Shown: positions 14,550 through 21,877 of the stretch, in pieces
Position numbering within the stretch: the stretch's first letter is position 1
Layout: the number at the start of each line of letters is the position of its first letter
Source of the DNA: Gallionella sp.
GTDB lineage: Bacteria > Pseudomonadota > Gammaproteobacteria > Burkholderiales > Gallionellaceae
Direction: 5' to 3'
Length of the DNA stretch: 21,877 nucleotides
NCBI GenBank assembly: GCA_025362155.1
Contig: JANYHX010000285.1
Coordinates: forward strand, 1 to 21,877
Notes under the pieces: model-generated
Seen by the model: the letters and a program-made list of their open reading frames with translations, nothing else
Databases searched by the model: none
Told to the model about the DNA's origin: nothing
Program-made: the position numbers and the translations under genes

Positions 14550-16937
14550 CTAGGGTGAAGTAACTGTGGATTCTTGTGGGACAGGATTCTGCTCAGAGGA
14601 GGCGTCAGGTTCGGCCTGTTTGGCTAAAGGGCCACCAACCATGCGCCCACCTTGCAGGGGTGGTAATTGGGGCGCATCCATATTCGGCAATATGACCGTG
14701 CGTTCTGGTTGCCCAGCAATTTCCGCATCACGGATGTAATCGTAACGATCTCCCGCGAGGCTGACACTCTGCTCATTATTGCGAATGATTGTGGGCCGCA
14801 AGAACACCATTAGATTGCGTTTGACATGATTGCGTGTCTTGTACCGGAACAAACCGCCGATGAGAGGAATGTCGCCCAGACCAGGTACTTTCTCGACGCC
14901 ATCTTCCATTTTGTCATCGATCAAACCGCCCAGCACGATGATCTGACCGTCATCCACCAGTACATTGGTATCAATAGATCGCTTGGTGGTGGCGAGTCCA
15001 GCTCCACCAGTGGTTACAGTATTATCGATGCCTGAGGTTTCCTGATAAATCGCCATCCTGACCGCGCCGCCTTGCGAAATTTGTGGTTTCACGCGCAACG
15101 TCAGCCCGATATCCTTGCGATCCACCGTCTGGAACGGATTCACTCCTGCACTCCCTCCCGACGAGGCAGGGGTCGTGTACTGGCCGGTGATGAATGGCAC
15201 GTTCTGACCGACAACAATCTTTGCTTCTTCATTGTCCAACGTGATCAGGTTGGGCATCGACAAAATATTCGAATTGGTGTCGGATTCAATTGCATGTACC
15301 AATGCACCCAAACCAGAATGATTAAGCAGGGCGAGGGTCAAGCCGTTTCCGGGCACCAGAGGTGGCGTAGTTTTTTGTGAGGCGGCCAGGCTGACCAGAT
15401 TGTTGCCACCAGAGCTAAATCCGGACAGTCCACCGACCCGGTAATCGCTGTTTCTATTTCCTGATAAAGCAGCCCATTGCACACCCAGTTCAGCCGCTTT
15501 GGCTGCCGACACTTCGACGATCAGCGACTCGATATAAACTTGAGCGCGGCGTGCATCCAGCTGGTCGATTATGTTACGCAAGTCGCGGTAAACCGACTCG
15601 TTGGCGGTAATGATCAATGTATTGGTAGTTGGGTCAGCCTGAATGTATCCCGCCGTGCCACTGCTTGGCAGTAAAATTTGTGTAGAGATAGTTGATGAGT
15701 TGGAGGATGAAGTTGAGGCGTTTGATGTAGTGGATGCAGGTGTCGTCTGACCTGCCGAGGAAGTTTCAGCTGCGACTACCGCGCGCAAGGTTTGAGCGAG
15801 CTTGGTGGCTTCGGCATTTTTTAAATAAACTACATGTACATTGCCGGGTTGCGCGGTCGGCTGGTCAAATTTTTCAATCAATGCTTTTGCCAGATTGGCG
15901 CGCGCTTCTGAGGGTGCTCTTATCACGACTGAATTGGTGCGTGGGTAGGCCAATAAGGTAATGCGGCCTGCATCGGCGGTGGCCGCAGCCCCTGTGGTTC
16001 CTGGCTCCAGCAAGCGATTGACCATCTGTGCAATATCAGTAGCGATGGCATAACGGATGGGTATGATATCCATGTCATTGCTGGCCGGCCCATCCAGTGC
16101 CCGGATTATTTTTCCCATGCGCAACAGGTTATCTGCGTAATCGGTGATGATGAGTGTGTTGTTGCCGGGGTTAGCATTAATGGTGTTGTTAGGTGAAATC
16201 AGCGGACGTAATACCGTTACCAAGTTGGCTGCCGACTCAAAATTCAAATGGAATATTTGTGTCGCGATCTGATCACCGCGCACTGCACCAGCCTGAATGG
16301 GCCCGGCCTGCAATTTAGCATCTGCTTCGGGCACCACTTTGCTATAGCCATTACCCGTCACGACGGTATAACCATGCAGGCGTAATATTGATGTTAATAG
16401 ACGGAAAGCCTGAGTCTTGGTGAGTGGTTTTTCAGAGACCAAGGTGATTGTGCCTTTAACCCGAGGATCAATGATAAATGTCGTATGGGTGTAATCTCCA
16501 ATAGCCGCGATTACCGATTCGATGTCGGCATCGACAAAATTAAGGGTGCTCTGGTTTGCATTGGTGCCCGCATCTTTATTGAAGCCTGAGTCTTTACTGG
16601 AGCCATCATTATTGAATCCTGAATCTTTCTTGAAGCTGGGGTCTTTATTGACACCTGCATCTTTAACAATAGGGAGGGGAGTTACATTGGTTGCGAACGG
16701 TTGGCGCGGCGGATCGTATGAATTTGGGCTGCTGGTAGGTACAGTCATCTGGCTGGCCGCGGGTATATCAGCGGGGCTACTGATGGCATTGATGTCAGAA
16801 GCTTGCGTCTCTGCCGCTATACTCGTGGTTGACCATATCAATATCATGATCACGCCGCAGCAATGCAAACCCCTTTGCGCTTGCAGCGGGGTTTGTGAAA
16901 TTCTTTGCCTGGTGTGTGGAAGTATATTTTTTATCAT
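14550..16937 (-). CDS. gspD: Type II secretion outer-membrane secretin GspD
   Basis: A 795-residue secretin. Order: long signal peptide (cleavage near residue 42), an unusual linker of about 88 residues (43-130), the N0 domain (TLNFVDADIESVIAAIGDYT), then N1-N3 repeats (TNTLIITDYADNL, TNSVVIRAPSEARANLAKAL, TNTLIITANESVYRDLRNII) with a Ser/Thr-rich insert in N3. The secretin core follows (SNILSMPNLITLDNEEAKIVVGQNVPF, VDDGQIIVLGGLIDD, VPGLGDIPLIGGLF), then a Pro/Glu-rich tail that may contact a pilotin. It forms the ring channel through which folded proteins leave the periplasm. Its ATG overlaps the gspN stop (ATGA, 16934-16937). Confidence 0.97.
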   Translation of the reverse strand: MIKNILPHTRQRISQTPLQAQRGLHCCGVIMILIWSTTSIAAETQASDINAISSPADIPAASQMTVPTSSPNSYDPPRQPFATNVTPLPIVKDAGVNKDPSFKKDSGFNNDGSSKDSGFNKDAGTNANQSTLNFVDADIESVIAAIGDYTHTTFIIDPRVKGTITLVSEKPLTKTQAFRLLTSILRLHGYTVVTGNGYSKVVPEADAKLQAGPIQAGAVRGDQIATQIFHLNFESAANLVTVLRPLISPNNTINANPGNNTLIITDYADNLLRMGKIIRALDGPASNDMDIIPIRYAIATDIAQMVNRLLEPGTTGAAATADAGRITLLAYPRTNSVVIRAPSEARANLAKALIEKFDQPTAQPGNVHVVYLKNAEATKLAQTLRAVVAAETSSAGQTTPASTTSNASTSSSNSSTISTQILLPSSGTAGYIQADPTTNTLIITANESVYRDLRNIIDQLDARRAQVYIESLIVEVSAAKAAELGVQWAALSGNRNSDYRVGGLSGFSSGGNNLVSLAASQKTTPPLVPGNGLTLALLNHSGLGALVHAIESDTNSNILSMPNLITLDNEEAKIVVGQNVPFITGQYTTPASSGGSAGVNPFQTVDRKDIGLTLRVKPQISQGGAVRMAIYQETSGIDNTVTTGGAGLATTKRSIDTNVLVDDGQIIVLGGLIDDKMEDGVEKVPGLGDIPLIGGLFRYKTRNHVKRNLMVFLRPTIIRNNEQSVSLAGDRYDYIRDAEIAGQPERTVILPNMDAPQLPPLQGGRMVGGPLAKQAEPDASSEQNPVPQESTVTSP
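16560..16664 (-). repeat. Degenerate tandem repeat in the GspD linker
   Basis: Residues 92-126 of GspD are made of recurring units of the form KD-A/S-G-V/F-N-K/N-D: KDAGVNKD, KKDSGFNND, KDSGFNKD and KDAGTN. The DNA shows matching recurring words of the tcttta-ttgaa-cctga type. It lies between the signal peptide and N0 where most secretins have only a few residues. Confidence 0.75.
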
Positions 16938-17707
16938 TTGAATTCTAATGCGATCACGTCTGTGTCACCTTCTTTGCTGCGTTGTCCCAGCAAATTCAGA
17001 AAATTTCCCAACCTCTGCTCTTGTCCTGCTTCCGCTCGCGCTGTGCCGGAAAACTGCAAGCGCCCGTTGTCAATCATTCCTGAGCCGTTCAATAACATCG
17101 GCCCATGGATAGTCTTAAGCATCACCGAAGCCTGGGTTCCGTGCCACTCCAACCCGAGGTCATAACTGCCCAGCGGTTTGACTGGCGAGAGCCGCGAAGC
17201 TAAATCATTTATTTCCAGATTCATGGCCCCGAGGATTTCCAATTGCCCATTCTGTTGCGTCAATTGCAATGGCTCCCATGATAAGCGCATTTGCCCGGAA
17301 GGTTGCACGGTATTCAACGGTGCGCCCAGTGCGACGAGGCGTTCTGCCGGTAACGAAATTGCCGCGCCACTTATCTGCCATTGATGCCAGCTACCTGTGA
17401 TGCTCACCGGTTGCGATAATGCCGCAGAATTCTCCAGGCTGGCATCCACGCTCCCCAACAATATCATCGGTGACAAACGCCACGCAAAACGTCCTGGCAA
17501 AAGCGGCGTGAGCGCCTCACTGCCACTTGCTGCCCCTCCAATAAATGCTGACCCTTGCCACAATGTGCCATGCGCATCCCCAAGCGTCAAGCGGCCTGCG
17601 GTCTGCTGTTCTACCATGGTGACCAGCCAGCTCACAGGAAAAAATATTATCAGGGTGAGGGCAACACTGACAATTCCCGCCAGCAACCAGATCAGCAAGC
17701 GGGGCAT
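16934..17707 (-). CDS. gspN: Type II secretion protein GspN
   Basis: A 257-residue protein with one N-terminal membrane helix (LLIWLLAGIVSVALTLIIFF), then a periplasmic beta-rich domain with TLGDAHGTLWQGSAFIGG, the GspN/T2SN signature. GspN is an accessory subunit of the secretion machine, present only in some systems, and its exact role is not established. Its TGA overlaps the gspD ATG. ATG 17707 is preceded by GAGG at a reasonable distance. It is separated from gspM by 233 bp. Confidence 0.88.
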   Translation of the reverse strand: MPRLLIWLLAGIVSVALTLIIFFPVSWLVTMVEQQTAGRLTLGDAHGTLWQGSAFIGGAASGSEALTPLLPGRFAWRLSPMILLGSVDASLENSAALSQPVSITGSWHQWQISGAAISLPAERLVALGAPLNTVQPSGQMRLSWEPLQLTQQNGQLEILGAMNLEINDLASRLSPVKPLGSYDLGLEWHGTQASVMLKTIHGPMLLNGSGMIDNGRLQFSGTARAEAGQEQRLGNFLNLLGQRSKEGDTDVIALEFK

Positions 17708-17940
17708 GGAACGACCTCTAAAAATCCTGATTTGCGAACATCCGCTTCGCGGTTTACGGGCTTACCCCACTCCTTCCCAATTAAACGATCACTCATTTTA
17801 ACTAAGCTATCATAAGATGATGGGGATGTCTGTGGGTTAAGCGTACACAGCGGAAGTTTTTTTCGGAGATAGAAACTGCTGCGAGGCGGCAAAATTTTCT
17901 GTGCGCGGGTGGGCGAACCCCAAACTTTTAAGCACTTCCC
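17708..17940 (-). other. 233-bp gap between gspM and gspN
   Basis: This is the only sizeable break in an otherwise tightly overlapping secretion cluster. I see no clear gene. A 34-codon ORF on the minus strand (17692-17796) overlaps the gspN start but has no ribosome binding site. No T-tract terminator is evident. The gap may hold a promoter for gspN-gspD or the remains of a lost sequence. Confidence 0.4.
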
Positions 17941-18474
17941 CTAATCATTCCGCTGTTGATGCAACGTAAAGGTCGCGTTGATCATATCGGGCTGAGCAAG
18001 CGCGACGATATTGGCATCGATTACAAAAAGCAAAGCGTTCTTTTGCATATCATCCAGCCAGTGCAGGGTGCCGGAAAAGGACACTGTGGCGAATTGTATT
18101 TTCACGAAATCGCCGGTCAGCATCATGTTTTGTGCCTTTAAGCCATTGCGCGCCAGCGTTGCGTCTAAGACTTCTTTGGAAATCGCCAAGGGTGCAGTAG
18201 AGCTTCCGCGCGCTGACAGCCCGGCCTTCTCGGAAAGTGTGGTCGCTTCTTTTGATAAAATTTGCATCCCCGCGACTTGCTGACGCAACTTTGGGAGATT
18301 TTTATTCAGTTGCTCGCGACCGAACAAGGCGGGCGCGATCAGCAAGACATAGGCCAGGCTAAATGTCACTACCAGTGCCGCCACCGCCAGCATCGCACGC
18401 TCGCGAGCATTACGAGTTATCCAGAATTCCGAGGACGATTGCCGCGATTGTTCTAACAAGCTGGCCAAACTCAT
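17941..18474 (-). CDS. gspM: Type II secretion inner-membrane protein GspM
   Basis: A 177-residue protein with a short cytoplasmic N-terminus, one membrane helix (AMLAVAALVVTFSLAYVLLIAP), a periplasmic coiled part (LNKNLPKLRQQVAGMQIL) and a ferredoxin-like C-terminal domain, as in GspM. It pairs with GspL in the inner-membrane platform. I chose ATG 18474: AGGAGG (18485-18480) is five bases upstream, and the ATGA overlap with the gspL stop couples the two. An in-frame GTG at 18495 sits before that ribosome binding site and is unlikely. Confidence 0.9.
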   Translation of the reverse strand: MSLASLLEQSRQSSSEFWITRNARERAMLAVAALVVTFSLAYVLLIAPALFGREQLNKNLPKLRQQVAGMQILSKEATTLSEKAGLSARGSSTAPLAISKEVLDATLARNGLKAQNMMLTGDFVKIQFATVSFSGTLHWLDDMQKNALLFVIDANIVALAQPDMINATFTLHQQRND

Positions 18475-19802
18475 TTTGCCCTCCTGATTTTCCACACCAT
18501 CGCACCTGCTTGCTCGGGAGCAAGTTCAAGCTGCAGCTCGCGGGCAGCTAATGCTGTTTTCATTTGCTGGGTTTGCATATTGGTACCATTTTTTAATCGC
18601 ACATACAGGCTGAGTTCGCGATATTCGATGATAGTAATTGCAGAGGCGTTGCTGGTCCCTCCGACGCTGGACCAGGCTTCCCCAAAGGCGGCGATGAGCG
18701 CGGCAAAATCATCTCCATTGGGCAAACCCGCTGTGTGTTTGGCGGCAGCAATTTTCTGCTGCAGTTGCGCGAGGGGATCAATGATCACGGACTCTTTGGG
18801 ATAGGCGGTCTTGTAGATTTGAACCATCGCGGTGCGCAGGGAATTGGCTTCGCTTTTCATGCGCCACCAATCGATATTCAACGCAAGGGCATTGACTATC
18901 AAAACCGCTGCGGCCAATAGCAGAGGCCAGCGCCATGGTCGCCAGTTCAGCTTGGTGCCGGTGGCCGCTCCCAGTCCTGTCATCAAATCAAGGGTGGTGA
19001 CGTGGGCACCCGTAATCCAATGTGACCAGTTGTCGGCAAACACAGTAATCCGCTTGTTTGATGCGCTGTTATTTTGTGCCGCTTCCTGATACGCGTGCAC
19101 TGCCGATTGTGGAACATACAGCTGAATAGTGGCTAGCGGTACCACCGTAGTTAAAGTCTGGATGACTACGCTCGCGCTGGATGCATGGTGTTCGGACTGG
19201 TTCAGCGCAGGCATGATCGCCAAACCAATGCCATCCTGTTCCGAGAGGCGTAGCGTCAGGTCAATGGCCGTATTCTTTTCGCTGCTCTCCCATTCGTTGA
19301 TGGCGGCGCTCACGCTGCCTGCTTGTTCCGCGGAAAAAGACAAGCACAATTGTGCGGGCAAGGCGGTAATTTGACGTGCGCCGAATGCGAGTAATGCTTT
19401 GCTCACGATGGATAACCAGGCGCGCTGTACCACCGCGACAGTGCGCACTCCCCCTGATGTATTAACCTTGCTATCCACGACTACCACCGAGTCGGCCGGA
19501 TCGCTGATCAATTGATCTTCTACCAGGTTGGGCAACGCAGCCTTTAGTTTGGCCGGGGATAGCGGCGGCACCTGCATATGCCGCAAGGCGACATCACTGG
19601 AGGCCAGCAGCAGCACCACACGTTGTGCTTTCGCTATAGTGGAGGATAAGTCCGATAATGTTGAGTAGCCTTGGCGTTCAATGGCGCTGCCGGATGACAT
19701 GCTTCCCTGAGCGACTACCGCGAACGGGCAGGCAAGCGCAAGCCAGTGCGGCGCGCTATCGGCGGCGGCTTTGGAAGGTAGACGGATATACAGTGTGCTC
19801 AC
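18471..19802 (-). CDS. gspL: Type II secretion protein GspL
   Basis: A 443-residue protein. The cytoplasmic half (up to about residue 285) has the actin-like fold sequence pattern of GspL (PPLSPAKLKAALPNLVEDQLI, the conserved segment). A membrane helix follows (WPLLLAAAVLIVNALAL, about 292-308), then a periplasmic domain. GspL anchors the GspE ATPase to the membrane and binds GspM. It starts at GTG 19802 with GAGG a few bases upstream; no in-frame ATG gives a better N-terminus. It lies 14 bp after the gspK stop. Confidence 0.92.
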   Translation of the reverse strand: MSTLYIRLPSKAAADSAPHWLALACPFAVVAQGSMSSGSAIERQGYSTLSDLSSTIAKAQRVVLLLASSDVALRHMQVPPLSPAKLKAALPNLVEDQLISDPADSVVVVDSKVNTSGGVRTVAVVQRAWLSIVSKALLAFGARQITALPAQLCLSFSAEQAGSVSAAINEWESSEKNTAIDLTLRLSEQDGIGLAIMPALNQSEHHASSASVVIQTLTTVVPLATIQLYVPQSAVHAYQEAAQNNSASNKRITVFADNWSHWITGAHVTTLDLMTGLGAATGTKLNWRPWRWPLLLAAAVLIVNALALNIDWWRMKSEANSLRTAMVQIYKTAYPKESVIIDPLAQLQQKIAAAKHTAGLPNGDDFAALIAAFGEAWSSVGGTSNASAITIIEYRELSLYVRLKNGTNMQTQQMKTALAARELQLELAPEQAGAMVWKIRRAK

Positions 19803-19816
19803 GGTGCCTCGCTGCT

Positions 19817-20872
19817 TTAATATTCTCGGATCCAGACCAAATAGGTAGCCGCCTGCTCATTGCGCTGCTCATTGCGTTCGATCAAGGCTTGCATTTCTGA
19901 CTCGACACGGTTCATGCGTACTTTACCATTGACCAGGAAAAATTTGGTCATGACCGATATTTCACTGCCTAAGATTTCATGGGTAGTGCCGGGTAAGTGG
20001 TCTGAAAAATCGGCAGGGTTTTTGAAAGTGGCAATTTTGTTTCGGTTTTCCACTAATCGTCGTGCATCTTCAAGCGAAAGCCCCTTGACCTTGGCCGCTA
20101 GCACCTCCGCAGGCGCGGTGTTGACATTTACCGGCGTAGGTTGCAGGTTGGGATTCACCGACGTAACAAGTGGCAGGAAGATGATGAAATCTTTCAGTTT
20201 AGCAAGCATCTCCGAGGTGAAACCCGGCACCGCTAGCAGGTCCTCTACCTGTGTTAATTCCATGGGCAACGCATCTGCGGGTTGGGCGAGTTTCGTATCA
20301 GGATTTTGCGGATTTTGCGCATCGTCAGGCGGGAGTTTTTGTGTAGCCGCCATCTCATCAGCAGTGGCCTGCGCTAAAGTCGGATTCAGATGCACGATCG
20401 CCAGAAGCTTGGCGAAAACGGCGACTTCCTGTGTGTCGATGATTCCTTTGATGCATAAATTGGCCAGGTTGTAACGTGCTTGCGCATCGCTGATGCTGCC
20501 GGATAAAGTGGCATCGGCGATATCGGTATCGGCGTGGTCTTTTTCGACATATTGATCGAGGCGGGTTTCTGCGAGCGGTACCGCCCAGGGTTCATCGAGG
20601 GTATCCACGCCAGAATATTTCGCATCTTCGCGCAGGATCAGCGCGGCCCAATCGAGCGCCCCGCGCAATATCCATTGTTTTTGTAATTGCAGGCGCTGAT
20701 TTTCAATCGAGCGTACCTGTACCTGCTGCTGCCAGAACAGGCTGGCGACGATGGTGATCGCCAAGGTAGTTAATAACAGCGCCATAATTACGGCGACTCC
20801 TTGTTGACGCTGAGCAGGGGGTTGCCGCTGAACTGGGTATCGAACCAATGAATAAGCAGAGTGCGCTTTCAC
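19817..20872 (-). CDS. gspK: Type II secretion minor pseudopilin GspK
   Basis: A 351-residue protein. A prepilin leader ends QRQQG, followed by VAVIMALLLTTLAITIV. Residue +5 is not glutamate, as is usual for GspK, which caps the pseudopilus tip. The large globular domain contains ARYNLANL and a helix-hairpin-helix-like VNVNTAPAEVLAAKVKGLSLEDA region, also typical. Start GTG 20872 overlaps the gspJ stop as GTGA and has GGGGG upstream; the longer frame to 21037 runs antisense-free through gspJ and is not credible. The 25-residue leader is longer than normal. Confidence 0.93.
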   Translation of the reverse strand: MKAHSAYSLVRYPVQRQPPAQRQQGVAVIMALLLTTLAITIVASLFWQQQVQVRSIENQRLQLQKQWILRGALDWAALILREDAKYSGVDTLDEPWAVPLAETRLDQYVEKDHADTDIADATLSGSISDAQARYNLANLCIKGIIDTQEVAVFAKLLAIVHLNPTLAQATADEMAATQKLPPDDAQNPQNPDTKLAQPADALPMELTQVEDLLAVPGFTSEMLAKLKDFIIFLPLVTSVNPNLQPTPVNVNTAPAEVLAAKVKGLSLEDARRLVENRNKIATFKNPADFSDHLPGTTHEILGSEISVMTKFFLVNGKVRMNRVESEMQALIERNEQRNEQAATYLVWIREY

Positions 20873-21537
20873 ACTGCCCCCAATAAAAAAATCTTCACCA
20901 TCCCGGTCGCGCGTCCGTGTACCTGCATGGTGACTTCCAGACCGGTTGGGACGGGTGAATTTGACGGCGTACCCAGTAATGGGGGCGCCGCCTGCGCGGT
21001 CAGATTGGTACTCCAGCCATTGCTGCCATTTACCCATAGGCGCATTGTCAGTGCAGTCACATCCGATTGCAGTACAACACCGGTTCTGAGCCTGTCGAGC
21101 GGTGTCGTACTCGTATTAGTATCAGTATCGTTCAGCGCACTTAGCCACAACTTATCCAGTTCGCGCAAATCGCGCGTTGCAACTGATTCGCGACGGGTCA
21201 GAATCCCGTCCCTGACTTGATAGGTGACAACTTGCAGGCGGGACGGATGGTCATCGCTAAACACCGTGCGCACCAAGGTGAGTCGGCCTTGCGCGGCGAC
21301 GAGGGATGCTTTGCTCACTAACACAGATGGATCAAACAGATGGGCGCAATCGCTTTGCAATTGTGCAAAGGTGAGTTGCATTCCGCGCGTTTGCGCAAGA
21401 TCGTCAGTGAGCGCGATACGCGAGCGCACGATACTATCGAGTCCGCGCCAGCCCAATACTGCGACCACGGCAAGCACGCTGATGGCGACCAGCAACTCGA
21501 TCAGCGTGAGTCCTTTATGGGCGCGCTTATTGAGCAT
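20869..21537 (-). CDS. gspJ: Type II secretion minor pseudopilin GspJ
   Basis: A 222-residue protein with a nine-residue leader MLNKRAHKG, then LTLIELLVAISVLAVV, i.e. a prepilin peptidase site with the conserved glutamate at +5. The globular part contains GWRGLDSI and VTYQVRDGILTRR, typical of GspJ. With GspI and GspK it forms the pseudopilus tip complex. ATG 21537 is chosen because the leader starts there; upstream codons in frame belong to gspI. It overlaps the gspI stop by 11 nt. Confidence 0.93.
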   Translation of the reverse strand: MLNKRAHKGLTLIELLVAISVLAVVAVLGWRGLDSIVRSRIALTDDLAQTRGMQLTFAQLQSDCAHLFDPSVLVSKASLVAAQGRLTLVRTVFSDDHPSRLQVVTYQVRDGILTRRESVATRDLRELDKLWLSALNDTDTNTSTTPLDRLRTGVVLQSDVTALTMRLWVNGSNGWSTNLTAQAAPPLLGTPSNSPVPTGLEVTMQVHGRATGMVKIFLLGAV

Positions 21538-21877
21538 TGGGTACGACTTGAGCCAGCTTGATAATATGCCGCCCGGTGTTTTGTGGGTCAACGGTGTTTT
21601 GTGCATCCAGCACAATAACTTCGACACGGCGGAAATAGGGATTGGGGGTGGTGTAGACGTTTTCCTCGCACACCAGTTGCAACTCGCCCTGCGGGCAATC
21701 GAAGCGGCGCGAACCCAGTGGCGGCCATTCATGAGCGAGACGAATTTGTGACAGACGATTTTCCGCTGACCATGTCGCCATCATTGAAGCGCGCAAATCA
21801 CTACTGTTTTGCGTCAAGCTGCCGACCGCTCGCAGACTGGCACCCAACGCGGTGCCGACGATGACCAGTGCGACCAG
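21527..21877 (-). CDS. gspI: Type II secretion minor pseudopilin GspI (5' end outside window)
   Basis: The frame is open to the window edge: LVALVIVGTALGASLRAVGS is the hydrophobic N-terminal helix of a GspI pseudopilin with the leader cut off. The globular part has TWSAENRLSQIRLAHEWPP and PYFRRVEVIVLDAQ, which match the family. 116 codons and a TAA are present. It forms the base of the minor-pseudopilin complex with GspJ and GspK. A TTG at 21847 within the helix is not a real start. Confidence 0.9.
   Translation of the reverse strand: MVALVIVGTALGASLRAVGSLTQNSSDLRASMMATWSAENRLSQIRLAHEWPPLGSRRFDCPQGELQLVCEENVYTTPNPYFRRVEVIVLDAQNTVDPQNTGRHIIKLAQVVPNAQ

Noticed and set aside
17692..17796. 34-codon ORF overlapping the gspN start
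   Set aside because: No ribosome binding site, no family resemblance, and it runs into gspN out of frame; kept only as a note in the gap entry.

Overview
The window reads as a chromosomal segment of a Gram-negative proteobacterium, most likely a betaproteobacterium (Nitrosomonadales or Gallionellaceae-like). This rests on family-level resemblance of the proteins (TfpX/TfpZ-type pilin accessory protein, DnaK/DnaJ/GrpE, GspD-N) and on sigma32-type heat-shock promoters; taxonomy was not computed. It is mostly ordinary core genome with one short accessory patch.

Positions 1-7471 are read on the + strand. The 3' end of a fatty-acid-oxidation 3-hydroxyacyl-CoA dehydrogenase (2-202) is separated from its expected partner, a FadA-type thiolase (2110-3309), by about 1.9 kb of foreign-looking DNA. 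That DNA holds a broken OLD-like ATPase/TOPRIM nuclease (238-1281) and an apparently intact VapBC-type toxin-antitoxin pair (1396-2063). After the thiolase come an exported chalcone-isomerase-like protein abutted by a circularly permuted ATP-grasp protein, a CrcB fluoride channel with a DUF190 protein, a secreted dienelactone-hydrolase-like enzyme and a DedA membrane protein.

Positions 7502-12268 are read on the - strand: grpE, dnaK, dnaJ, then a TfpX/TfpZ-like membrane protein. grpE and dnaK are each preceded by a good sigma32 promoter with the same 13-nt spacer. The grpE-dnaK and dnaK-dnaJ gaps are filled with hairpin-rich repeats. A divergent MFS permease (12329-13492) shares the grpE upstream region.

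Positions 13551-21877 are read on the - strand. A type II secretion cluster runs gspI (cut by the window end), J, K, L, M, N, D, mostly joined by 4-11 nt stop/start overlaps. Downstream of gspD lies a LuxR-type regulator with a degenerate receiver domain. GspD carries an unusual repeat-containing linker before its N0 domain.

The least explained items are the chalcone-isomerase-like/ATP-grasp pair, the degenerate receiver next to the secretion genes, the GspD linker repeats and the inverted-repeat element between dnaK and dnaJ. I found no CRISPR array, rRNA, tRNA or intact insertion sequence.
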